From assembly GCA_024734555.1 (NCBI GenBank), contig JANPWX010000651.1:1766347-1830346 (forward strand): DNA of 64,000 nt, given 5' to 3'. The notes under the pieces were generated by a model, which saw only the letters and a list, made by a program, of their open reading frames with translations, did no database searches and was not told the origin of the DNA. The DNA comes from Trochalopteron elliotii (Eukaryota; Chordata; Aves; Passeriformes; Leiothrichidae). The first letter of the stretch is position 1. The number at the start of each line of letters is the position of its first letter. The position numbers and the translations under genes were made by a program. Below are positions 10,301 through 19,799 of the stretch, piece by piece.

Positions 10301-10560
10301 GCCTGCGACATCAGCAATTAAGGAACATTAATTATAATAATAATAATTATCACAAAATAGCATTTTTATGGCACAATATTATGCTGAAAGATTTACAACA
10401 TACTGAATCATGAAATTCGTAATTAAAGTTATTTTAGTTTCTAATTTTGCTTTAATTCTATTCCAATAAAAGATAGGATAAATATACCTTGAAAAAATCT
10501 GCAGAAACCATTACTTAAGACAATTTCCCTATACAGGGATGTTATATTGTAGCACAGAGA
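10300..10560. promoter_or_regulatory. AT-rich island, candidate regulatory element
   Basis: A sharply AT-rich stretch sits in GC-moderate surroundings. It contains a short TAA repeat (10334-10347), several ATTA homeobox cores and long unique AT sequence up to 10560. The abrupt composition boundaries and non-repetitive interior suggest selective constraint rather than a decayed repeat, but this is inference. Confidence 0.25.
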
Positions 10561-10564
10561 TCCT

Positions 10565-12300
10565 TTGAGGAGCATCACAAACCTTGGTGAGGAAGAAACG
10601 TTCAGGCCTGTGAAATACCAAGGGCCACAAGCCTCACCCCAGAGCAGCAGGACACTGCAGCCTGAGGGTACCTGTGGCCTCTTGGCTTGAGCTTTCCGGC
10701 CATGAACCCTCCTGATGAGGGTCTGTAATTCACTGTGTTCCTTCTGTTTCTGGGGTGGGAGAAACTGGAGAGCCTGGCAGCCAGAGGAAGAGCTGAGCTG
10801 GGTTTGTTCTTCACATCACTACCAGAGGAGTCCTTGCATCACCTCTATGAGCATAACGGTGTGGAGGAGGGATGGAGCAGGGATGTTTCACTCTGGCTCT
10901 GACTTCAGTCTGTGCACATGTAACAGTCAGTAGGAGAGAGGGCACAAAGAGAGGACCCAAATCCCAGCCTTCCATGGAAAAATTATTACTGACTAAAATG
11001 GTTTTTACAGAATTGAAACCCAACCTGTAATTGTTTTGATGAAAGTTCATCACCACGGTAAGAAAAGGTGCAGGGGGGGAAAGGAAAAAAAGAAATTCTT
11101 TTAGACATGGTCAAAGGTCTATGTCTTGGAAGAAAGATTACCATTGTAAAAGAGTTTTTCAGTTCCCTTATGTGAGCAAACCCCATAACATTAAGTCAAA
11201 ACCAGAATACAAAGAATCAGAATACAAAGCCTGATGGTTACCACAGCAGCCCACTCTGACAGCCCCCTCTCTTGCAGCACAGGAATCCTGAGTAACAATT
11301 GTATCATCCCACTCCAAGATGCATTTTAGAATCTCGGGTTCTCCACCCAAACAAGTCCAGACTCTGCTTTGCTGAACCCTCTTGTAAGCCTGCTGGCCCT
11401 GCACCACCAGCTGGACTCATGTGGGTTCAGCCATCCCCACCTTGATGCCTCTCTGTGTTAGGAGTCCTGGGGTCACCATCAACTGGTTCCAGATCCACTC
11501 GCCTGGGAGCTGTGCCCCACTTTCCCTGCCCACACCAAATGGCACAACAGGAGGGTAGGGAAATGGATGAGCTGATGGGCTTGGGAGACCATTTAACTCC
11601 AACACCATTGTCATGTACCCACAGTCCTGGCTGTGCCCCAGAAAAAGCTGTCATGGGGTACAGGCATCACATCCAGCCCCCAAGAGCCAGCATAGGCCAG
11701 TTGGCACATCACTGTCCCACAGTGGCTATACTCATTTGGCCTGAAAGCCAGAGGATGTGCCACATCCCCTTGTCCACAATGTCATCCCCACTTGCTTCCT
11801 TTAAGGAGCCCCCTCCTCCTGGCCCCAGCTGTTGTCTAATGCTGGGACAACTCACAGTCAGGGAGCAGCCACAGGGCAGGCAAGGGACCTTCCAGCCCCT
11901 GCCCAAAGCAGTCAGCACGGCCGACTGCCTCCGAGTCTGCCTCCCAGCCTGAGCCCTGCTCCACAGGGAGCCCCCCCTGGGGCTTAACTCCTCCATAATT
12001 AATTTAAGTGCCTCTGTGCTGCCCACTGGGCCTCCCGAGCACAGATTACTCACCTCGCCGCGAACGCAGGGAACATTAAGAATGTGTCCGGAAGATGAGA
12101 GGTCTTGGCTCCCTGACAGCCCCTAACTGATGGCTGGTTTGGGAGGCAGCTGAGGCAACAGCAGTTCTCAGAAAAGCAGCAGGTCTGCCAGAGGGTGATC
12201 CCAGCACCCACATTTGCAGATGGCTGGGAGGGAGACAAGAACTCCCCAAAAGCTGAGCAGGAATGGTGGGGTGTGCATTTGAGGGAAGGGTGAAGGCTTT
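10565..12300. other. No gene seen
   Basis: GC-moderate DNA without recognised repeats or exons. Frames of 60-165 codons are present, and the longest (11455-11952, plus) has an unremarkable low-complexity translation. Confidence 0.5.
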
Positions 12301-12304
12301 AACT

Positions 12305-12430
12305 AGAAGAGATGCCTATGTTGCCAGTAAGGTCTTTAATTGATTCTGGGAGAGTGATTTCTAAATTACATCCTGACGTGTACACTGCAATCGATAAATG
12401 CATTAAGGAAGGAGCCTGCATGCCCTGGGT
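12305..12430. promoter_or_regulatory. Candidate short regulatory element
   Basis: A short AT-rich unique block contains TTTAATTGATT, CTAAATTACATC and an ATCGATAAAT segment near 12391. These are homeodomain/CUT-like cores clustered within 100 bases. It differs from the GC-richer neighbours on either side. Evidence is motif and composition only. Confidence 0.2.
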
Positions 12431-12984
12431 TGTGCTGCTCCACACCATTCCCACAGCCAGGACCCTGCTCCCCACCCCTCCAGCCGCAGAGAAATCCCTG
12501 TGAGCAGCAGGGCTGGGTGCTGCAGCACCTGGGGATGTCCCCCACAGAGCATCCCTCTCCAGGCAGGTCCCCCCACACCTGGGAAGGATCCCAAAATACT
12601 GACTTTTCCAAGGATTAGTGCCATGGTTTGGCAGCAGAAACAGAATGTTGTACAAGGATGGTGCTTCCACTGCAGCCTTGAGCTCCTGCTCTTACCCTGC
12701 TCTCTGTCTCCTGGGTACTTCTTACAAACCAATTCAATCTGGAAAACCAAGAGCGAGGCAGAGTGGTCCTTTCCTTAAGGATGTGCCAAAAATCCTGAAG
12801 AGCTTGGCTGTCTGCCTATTTTAAGATGACAGATTTAGGAAGGGGTTTACCATCTTTAGGAAGGGTTTAGTGATTTGAAGAAGCTGCCTGGAAGTTCCTG
12901 CTCTGCCTGCACACTCCCCTGCCACATCCCTGCTGCCTGAACAGAGAGATGGAAGCTAGGAAAACAAAAGCAAATACAAACACT

Positions 12985-13330
12985 TCAGCCTGTTTATTAC
13001 AAAAGTTTACAAAATGATGAGTGAAAGACAGCTAATGATGCATCGTATAGTTAGTGCCAGGGAAAACATGCTAAATTAAAATCCTCAAATATGAAAAGAA
13101 TCAACATTTAATAAGACAGTTAATGTATGTTATTTAAATGTCACTTCATTATTAAAAGTGTATATTTTTTGAGGTTTAATAACCATGTAATTGAGGCATC
13201 TTTTCTATAGTTAAACCTTGGCAAATATGTTTTTCATAATTAGCCAGTATTTATTTAACATGCAATAACCATCCCATTAAATTTAATGATTTCAATTAAT
13301 AGCTACAAAGGGGCCTTTTTTAATGTCAGT
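12985..13330. promoter_or_regulatory. AT-rich island, strong candidate conserved noncoding element
   Basis: About 340 bases of very AT-rich but non-repetitive sequence with sharp edges against GC-richer DNA on both sides. It has many TAAT/ATTA cores, TTTAAATGTCAC, and a closing TTCAATTAATAGC segment. This profile is typical of deeply conserved homeobox-responsive enhancers. No open frame of note crosses it. The call is inference and needs an alignment. Confidence 0.35.
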
Positions 13331-14990
13331 ACGTATTCCTAAAGCCAGTTCCCGATGCAGTGCCCTGAGGAAGCTCACACACCTGGGGGTGAGCAGGGAG
13401 GGCAAAGCCCCTGAGCCAAGCCATGGGGCTTTGCTGGTGCCTCATTACAGGAATGATGTGCAGGTGGGAAGGGGGTGCTGCGTGTCCCAGCCAGGGCTTG
13501 GATGTCACAAAGAAGGGGATGCCAGCAGAAACCCTGTGGGGACCCAGCCCATCCTTGCTGGCACCTTCCCACCCCACACACCCTGCTGCTGAGAGTGAGG
13601 CTGAAGGGCAATATCTTGGGGCAGTGAGGCAGCAGAAGCTCAGCCTGACACAACCACAGCTGAGCCTTGTAGCCCACATTAGAGAACAGCTCAGGGTAAA
13701 TTAACTCCTTTAACGAACCATCCAGTACAGAGTTATTAACTGGCTCGTAATAAACCCCAGCAGGACACTATGCCTGCTGCCATCCCACTGGGCTCCAGGC
13801 TAGAGAACCCCACTCGATTAGGAAGGAAAGCCCCATCCTGCAGACATGAACCACCTCTAGAACCCTTGCACCTCCCTGGCCCTTGGCAGGGGCTTTGCTG
13901 TCACCTCTCAAGATCCCTGCATCCCCATGAGCTCTCCCTCCTCCCTCAACCCTGGCAGGACCCCCGGATGCCTCTTCCCCATCCTTTGGGTCCCTGCTCT
14001 TTCCATGAACCTCAGCCCATGTGCCAGGGACTGAGATTTGTCTGATGGCAGAAGCACCTGAGGAATAGAGCAGGGAAGAGCACATGTTGACACATGTGGC
14101 AAACAGGGAAGCAAACTCGGGAACACAGAGGCAACCCCTTGGAAAGCAAAATCACTGCTTGTGCAAAGCAGCACACCAGAAACACATCACCCCTGTGCTC
14201 TGTCAAAGGTGCTGGAGTACAGAGCCATGGCAGCCAGTCCCAAGGCAGGCTGCAAGTGAGGTGCTCCCCCAGGAACCCCAAAATGCCAATGGCCAAGGCC
14301 AGCAGCCAGCATGGCCCCCTGGCTTGCCCTGGTTGCAGCTGGGGGACCCTTGTGCTTCCCTGAGCCCCAGTGCCCACCTCATCTGGGAAAGTGATGCCAG
14401 CTGCAGGCACCAGATCAGGTCACATCCTCCTGACTTGCAAACCAGTGAGATGATGTTGGAAGTGCTCACAGCAGCCAGGAGATTCTGAGGAGGTGGTTGC
14501 AAGCTCTTCTTTTCCAGTTGTTTTGAGCTAGAACAAGGCTTAAGAGACACTAAATCCTTGAAGGCAAAAGATTATAGATTGGGCGATACCTCTAACTCTG
14601 CTGGCCTAGGCTCAGTGTGACTTGGATCACCCTAGGACAGAGATCCAGCTCTAGAAGAGTCAAGATCCCCAGAAATACCCAGCACATGGCCATGGGGCTT
14701 TTCTTGCACCCCCAAATTATTCCTGCCCCTTCCAGCCTTTTCCATCAGGATATGAAAGGAGCTGTGGGGCAGCCACCATCTCATTCACTCAGTGTCCCTG
14801 GCACCTCCTTCCCCAGCTGAAATCCTCTGAGGGCATTTGCAAGGAATGGTCAAAACACACCAAGGCTCAAGCAGATTGGGGAAGCATATGTCTCCACACA
14901 TATCCCAGAGCATGGAGAGAGATGCCAGCAGCACTTCCAGCCTCCGCTGGGCAAGGCACCGGCTGCCGGCGCTCGCCTGCCCCACGTGCA
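13330..14990. other. No gene seen
   Basis: GC-moderate unique sequence. Open frames up to 134 codons are present but unrecognisable. No repeat array or RNA gene was found. Confidence 0.5.
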
Positions 14991-15400
14991 GGGAGGGTGA
15001 TCAGTGAATCCCAGTTAATTGTGCTATCGGTATTTAAGGGACCCCATTGTGACAAGGCTGCCATGAGCTGGCTGCAGCCATCTGCTCCCCCGGCCTGGGG
15101 ACCCTGATGCCTGTGGGGGACAGACCAGTGATTTCTGACTCCCAGCCTCTCCTCCCTGCAGCTTGACTGGATAGCCTGGCCAGGATGGTTTGCGGAGCCG
15201 ATGGGGTTATTTAGAGCCTCAAACCAGGCACGGGCTCCCATCGGCGCAGCTGCCAACCTGCGAACAGCTGCCTGCACCGATGTGGCCATAAATTACCCAC
15301 GGAGCCATTGGGGACCCGCACCGGAGGGCAGGCAGCAGCGGCTGCAGCCCCGCACAGGAGCCTGGAACAGGCAATTAATCCTCGTTAGCAGCTTGACGGG
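14990..15400. promoter_or_regulatory. CpG-containing unique block, candidate regulatory element
   Basis: Two adjoining segments, 14990-15100 and 15185-15395, contain more CpGs than their surroundings and include AT cores such as CCCAGTTAATTGTG and CATAAATTACCC. The CpG-plus-TAAT mixture in unique DNA resembles conserved developmental enhancers. It could also be a small orphan CpG island or noncoding exon. Confidence 0.25.
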
Positions 15401-15451
15401 GAGATGGGCTCGCCGGGCCTGCGGCACGGGGTGGCTGCTCCTGCAGCAGGG

Positions 15452-15600
15452 CTCTCTCCTCCCTTTGTACCCCTCCTTCCCCTGTGTCCTCCTCTCTGCG
15501 AAACTCCTCCTTTGCCTGTCCCGCCTCCTCCCCTCTCCTGCCTCTTCTAGTTATCCTCGTTTCCTCTTGTCCCTCTCCACCCTTTCCTTCCACCTGCCTT
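15452..15600. repeat. Polypyrimidine-rich tract on plus strand
   Basis: About 150 bases are dominated by C and T (CCTCCT, CCCTCTCC and similar), so the minus strand is a polypurine tract. Translation of either strand gives compositionally biased frames (Glu/Arg/Gly-rich on the minus strand) that should not be taken as genes. Confidence 0.6.
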
Positions 15601-15799
15601 GCCAGCAGTGCACTCCAAAGCTGCTCCGTGGCCCTGCTCCCATTCCCAAAGCTGGTCCCTGCCTGCCACACTCGGCTCCCAGCAGTTGCCCAAGAGCCAG
15701 TTCAACGGTCACTGGGACTTGGGCACCCTGTGCCAGTCTCAGGGACCTTCTGGCTTTCCAGGGAGTAAGATAAAACCATGACAAGGCCACCCTCAGGGT

Positions 15800-16243
15800 C
15801 CAGACCCCCACTGCTGCAGCCCAGCCGTTGGGGACACGAGGCTCCCTGGGCATGGGCAGAGTGCAGCCCAGCCAGGACAGCCCAGCAATGCTGAGAAGGG
15901 ACGTGACAACCCTGAAGCAAGCAAATGCCTCTTCTCACACAGCAGATGGCAAATCCCACAGCAGGGAGGGGAAGAGGGGTGCCCATTAGCACCCCCAGCT
16001 ATCGCCTTAACTCTGCATCTCCCTTTTCAGGGCTGGGAGCCAGCACTAGGCTCCCAGGCTCTCCCCTCCACCACTCTCTTCCTGCCAGCTCCAGAGATCC
16101 CCAAGGACACCCCACACAACCAGGGACCAACTTCTGACTCGTGTCCCAGCCCTCTGCACCTAGGTCCATCAGTCATGGCTCCAAGAGGAACCACAGAGCT
16201 GCAGCAAAAAGGACCCTGATTTTAAAGCAAATAACAATTCTAG
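15800..16243. other. No gene seen
   Basis: GC-moderate unique DNA between the pyrimidine tract and the small AAAT repeat. Confidence 0.5.
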
Positions 16244-16260
16244 AATAAATAAATAAATAA
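16244..16260. repeat. (AAAT)4 microsatellite
   Basis: Four tandem AAAT units precede a unique AT-rich stretch. Short and probably polymorphic. Confidence 0.8.
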
Positions 16261-16345
16261 CAAGCCCAAGCACAAGTCTGCTTTTAAATTCAAATGTGCA
16301 ATATGGCCCAGAGCCTCAGAGCCAGAAGGAAACTACAGATTTGGG

Positions 16346-16403
16346 CAAGGAAACAGAGAGTATTTCACTTCAGCTCAGTCCAAGCCATCATGATTTACCC
16401 AGC
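16346..16403 (+). repeat. Dispersed repeat unit, copy 1
   Basis: The 46 bases 16346-16391 match 17010-17055 at 41 positions, around the shared core TATTTCACTTCAGCTCAGTC. Looser similarity continues to about 16403. The unit does not look like CR1. It may be part of an LTR or a lineage-specific repeat. Confidence 0.6.
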
Positions 16404-16811
16404 AGCGAGGGAGGTGGGGAGAATACTGCTCCCTGAGGGCTCTGCAGCTTCAGCCATCACCCCCATGCTCTCTACCCCCAGGCTGCTGCCCCTGGACTTA
16501 AAAGGTTTCTTCAGACTCTCACATCCCACCTCAGCTCCCCATCATGACCCACCTATTCCACTTCAGGGTCATGGCTGTGCCAGGATAGGGAGTTCTCCCT
16601 GGGACTCCTGTTGGAACTTCTTGGTCAGTGGACATCACGGTCCTGTCCTGCTGGGACCCAGGACTCTCCAGCCCCAGCACGACACCAAGCAGAACCCAAC
16701 ACCCAGCTCTGTGCAGGGGTTCTCTGGAGTCACAAACATGCCAGTGGCCACAGTGGTGGCTGTCCAGCTCAGGCTGGGCACTTCTGGGACAGCAATGCCA
16801 GGACCTTTTCT

Positions 16812-17003
16812 TCTCTCTCTACATCTGCCTGAAAGGAAGTTGTAGTCAGGTGGGGATCAGTCTCTTCTCCCACGTAACATGTGACAGAACAAGAGGAAAC
16901 AGCCTCAAGTTGTGCCAAGGGAGGTTTAGGTGGGATGGGAGGGAAAAAATTTTCACTGAAAGGGCTGTCAGGCATTGGAATAGGCTGCCCAGGGAGTCTC
17001 TCT
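16812..17003 (+). mobile_element. CR1 LINE fragment (3' region, truncated)
   Basis: The order of recognisable CR1 blocks is CTGCCTGAAAGGAAGTTGTAG, GATCAGTCTCTTCTCCCACG, ACAAGAGGAAACAGCCTCAA, GGGAGGTTTAGG, AAAGGGCTGTCAGGCATTGG and AATAGGCTGCCCAGGGAG. This is the sense orientation of the CR1 3' region. Both the upstream reverse-transcriptase part and the terminal tail are missing. After about 17003 the sequence changes to copy 2 of the 46-bp dispersed unit and then the assembly gap, so the element was interrupted or truncated there. It is non-coding and inactive. Confidence 0.85.
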
Positions 17004-17009
17004 GTCGAA

Positions 17010-17069
17010 CAAGCAAACAGGGAATATTTCACTTCAGCTCAGTCCAAGCAGTCATGGGCATCACCCAGA
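17010..17069 (+). repeat. Dispersed repeat unit, copy 2
   Basis: This is the second copy of the unit at 16346-16403, offset 664 bases in the same orientation. It begins exactly where the CR1 match stops. GC-rich sequence follows up to the gap at 17147. Confidence 0.6.
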
Positions 17070-17146
17070 CAGCATTGGGAGCCCGTTCCATCCACTCGGC
17101 ACACTCGGGGGGCCGCTGCTTGTCCTGCATCTGGCAGGCAGCGCCC

Positions 17147-17499
17147 NNNNNNNNNNNNNNNNNNNNNNNNNNNNNNNNNNNNNNNNNNNNNNNNNNNNNN
17201 NNNNNNNNNNNNNNNNNNNNNNNNNNNNNNNNNNNNNNNNNNNNNNNNNNNNNNNNNNNNNNNNNNNNNNNNNNNNNNNNNNNNNNNNNNNNNNNNNNNN
17301 NNNNNNNNNNNNNNNNNNNNNNNNNNNNNNNNNNNNNNNNNNNNNNNNNNNNNNNNNNNNNNNNNNNNNNNNNNNNNNNNNNNNNNNNNNNNNNNNNNNN
17401 NNNNNNNNNNNNNNNNNNNNNNNNNNNNNNNNNNNNNNNNNNNNNNNNNNNNNNNNNNNNNNNNNNNNNNNNNNNNNNNNNNNNNNNNNNNNNNNNNNN
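17147..17499. other. Assembly gap (353 N)
   Basis: An unbroken N run follows CR1-derived and duplicated sequence and a short GC-rich flank (17080-17146). A collapsed or unresolved repeat is a likely cause. Confidence 0.98.
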
Positions 17500-17910
17500 A
17501 CCAACCACGGCGTGTGGGGAAATCTGCTTCACAAATTACCGTTAGTACCAAATGTCCCTTCTTATCAAGACTGGACGGGTATTCAATTTTCTCTTCAAAC
17601 GCCTGCCTTCTGAAATGGTAATAGAATTTCAAATCTAGGGGAAAAGGGAGGAGAAAAACTGAATATGCAAGGATTAACAATGAGAGAGACAAAGAAAGAA
17701 ATTATACCAAAAAAATATAGTCAGAGCCTTTGCAGGAATTAATTAAATACAAATATAAAGAGAAAATTAAGTCTCATGCTTAGGAGGGGGGAGAAAAGGG
17801 ATATTTTCTGAGTTTAATTAACCTTTTTTTGCCAAGAACAATGAAGAGGAAGGGGGAAAGGAGGGAGAGGAGAGCAGAAACTCATAATTGTTTTGCCTTG
17901 CAGGAGATAA
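17500..17910. promoter_or_regulatory. AT-rich block with twin TTAATTAA sites
   Basis: Unique AT-rich sequence carries two perfect TTAATTAA palindromes at 17739-17746 and 17814-17821. Nearby are SOX-like AACAATG motifs at about 17677 and near 17839, and a purine run. Homeodomain dimers favour TTAATTAA-type sites. The block begins at the gap edge, so its left limit is unknown. Regulatory function is inferred. Confidence 0.3.
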
Positions 17911-19330
17911 TTACAGGAGCCGGCCAGGTCGGGGTCTGCCCACACGAGTTTGGGGTGTGTGGGTCTGGCTCATGCATGTCCTGGGATTGTGTGCACATAA
18001 ATGCTCATTTGTTGGCTCTGATTGGGACACAGACTGGGAGGAGCAAAGGCAGGGCAGGGGAGAGCCATGGTCCCCATGAGACCAGGGAGTTCAAGGAGGG
18101 GACATCTCCTCCCAGCAGGGCCATGGGGAAGGGGAGAGTGTTGAGCATCAGTGGGAGGTGGCTGATGGCCATGGTGGCTGCCAGGGCTGTGAGACAATCT
18201 CCATCCCCACACTCCTAAATATTTTGTTTGCAGGTTTGATATCTGTGGTGCTCAGAGGCATCAGTCACAAGGTGAAAGCTTGGGGGTCTGATGGAGTTTT
18301 GAAGCAGCTGTTGCAAAATTAATGGTCTTCGTCACCACTGGCCCCTCCTGGGGAAAGTGGAGGATCCAGGCAGTGGTAGCAGGATGAAAAGTGACATGAC
18401 AAGGAAAGGAAAGGTGATACTGATGTTTGCATTAGCACCTGCCTCCAGGTCCTTGCCCCAGTGCCTCTCTTCTCTACTGCTGCCCATGTAGGAGCTGTTC
18501 AGCCACTGCCTGGACTCCAAAAGATGGGAAGTGACAGATTTGGAGAGCAGGACCTCTAGAAACATTACCAGCAGGTCAACACAGTGCCCAGCTCTAAGGA
18601 ACAGTGTTGCCTCTGGGCACTACCAGACACCCAGGCTTGCACCTGCCAGCCACATAATGACATTCAGGGCCTCTCACACAACCCCAGGGACCAGGAGTGA
18701 TGGAAATGGGCCCACAGGCCTCTCAAACAAGGAGTGATGAACAGCACCATCCTCGTCCTCTGGGTCCCAGTGCTGGGGCTGCTTACCAGGAGCTGCCCCT
18801 GGAGGAAAGCACAGAGCTTTGGGGCCAAGGTGCTTCCTGCAAGATGCCTGGAAGTGCTGTCATGAACAGGCTGCACGATGCTTTTCACTACTTCCTTTTG
18901 ACACCTTGGTGCCACAAGGTCTGGAGTAGGATCTGTCTGACTCTTAACAACAGCTGGGTGAGGCAGAAACTTCCCAAGGACATGTGACATGGGCCACTGC
19001 CCACAGAGGTGTCCTCTACCCCTGCACCACAAGCTCTCCCAGATCAGTGCAAAGCCCCCTCCTCACCTCCAGCCCCACCTCACCATGGTCACACCACCAG
19101 CCATCACATATATGCTTGGGTGGGCCATGGAGAAGCTGGGGTTCTGCACTCCTGGACAAGGCTGCAGGCAGCAGAGCTGGCTTTCCAGCAAGGATCAGCT
19201 GCATTGAAGTTTCAGCTGGATAACAGAGGGAAAAATTCATAATTCCCAGGCAAGCAGCTCCTGAAAGGGAGAAGCTGAAGACATGGACCTCTGCAGAGGT
19301 CTGGCCTTGCCAGCAGAGCATCACCCAAGA
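17910..19330. other. No gene seen
   Basis: GC-moderate unique DNA. Frames of up to 129 codons are present without recognisable features. Confidence 0.5.
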
Positions 19331-19554
19331 CAGGCAACAGATTATCTGGGAAGCATGACAGGGTGATTAATAAGTTAAAATCAACACTAGCAAGTGTTTA
19401 TTTAACAAACACAACTCCTTATCTGTCCAGGAATAGATTGCAAAATTATTCAAGAGTCTTCAGTGTAAATTATTCTGAGTATAAAGACTGTTTCAATTGC
19501 AAGCTGGGAATATTACTGTGAAGTGTACAAGGTATGTGGTAAATTATGTAACCT

Positions 19555-19587
19555 ATTTATGTAATTTATAAATTGAGTTACATAAAT
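19555..19587. repeat. Inverted repeat, 10-bp stem
   Basis: ATTTATGTAA (19555-19564) and TTACATAAAT (19578-19587) are perfect reverse complements with a 13-base loop. All pairs are A-T except one G-C. Confidence 0.85.
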
Positions 19588-19622
19588 TAGCTACACTAGG
19601 TACAGCATGAATGTCAAATTGT

Positions 19623-19644
19623 ATTGTGACTCAATTGTCACAAT
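19623..19644. repeat. Inverted repeat, 8-bp stem
   Basis: ATTGTGAC (19623-19630) and GTCACAAT (19637-19644) pair perfectly around the 6-base loop TCAATT. GTCACAAT also resembles half-sites for nuclear receptor or SOX-type factors. Confidence 0.85.
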
Positions 19645-19676
19645 AATGGCTCAGCATCAGATTAGCTCCAGGATTA

Positions 19677-19700
19677 ATCCAGACAGTACAAAGTCTGGAT
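19677..19700. repeat. Inverted repeat, 8-bp stem
   Basis: ATCCAGAC (19677-19684) and GTCTGGAT (19693-19700) pair perfectly around an 8-base loop. GTCTGG/CCAGAC contains the SMAD-type GTCT/AGAC box in inverted arrangement. Confidence 0.85.
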
Positions 19701-19799
19701 GTTACAAATAAATAAATATCAAACTGTACACTAACAGCTCAAACTAGAAAGTCATTAGCATTAATAAAGTGCAAGCACTCAATTATTTGTCAGGGGAAG

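Noticed and set aside
15375..15671. 98-codon Glu/Arg-rich frame on minus strand
   Set aside because: Produced by the pyrimidine-rich tract at 15452-15600, not by coding selection.
16628..17692. Long frames across the second N gap
   Set aside because: They are artefacts of 353 undefined bases, and the flanks are CR1 and duplicated noncoding sequence.
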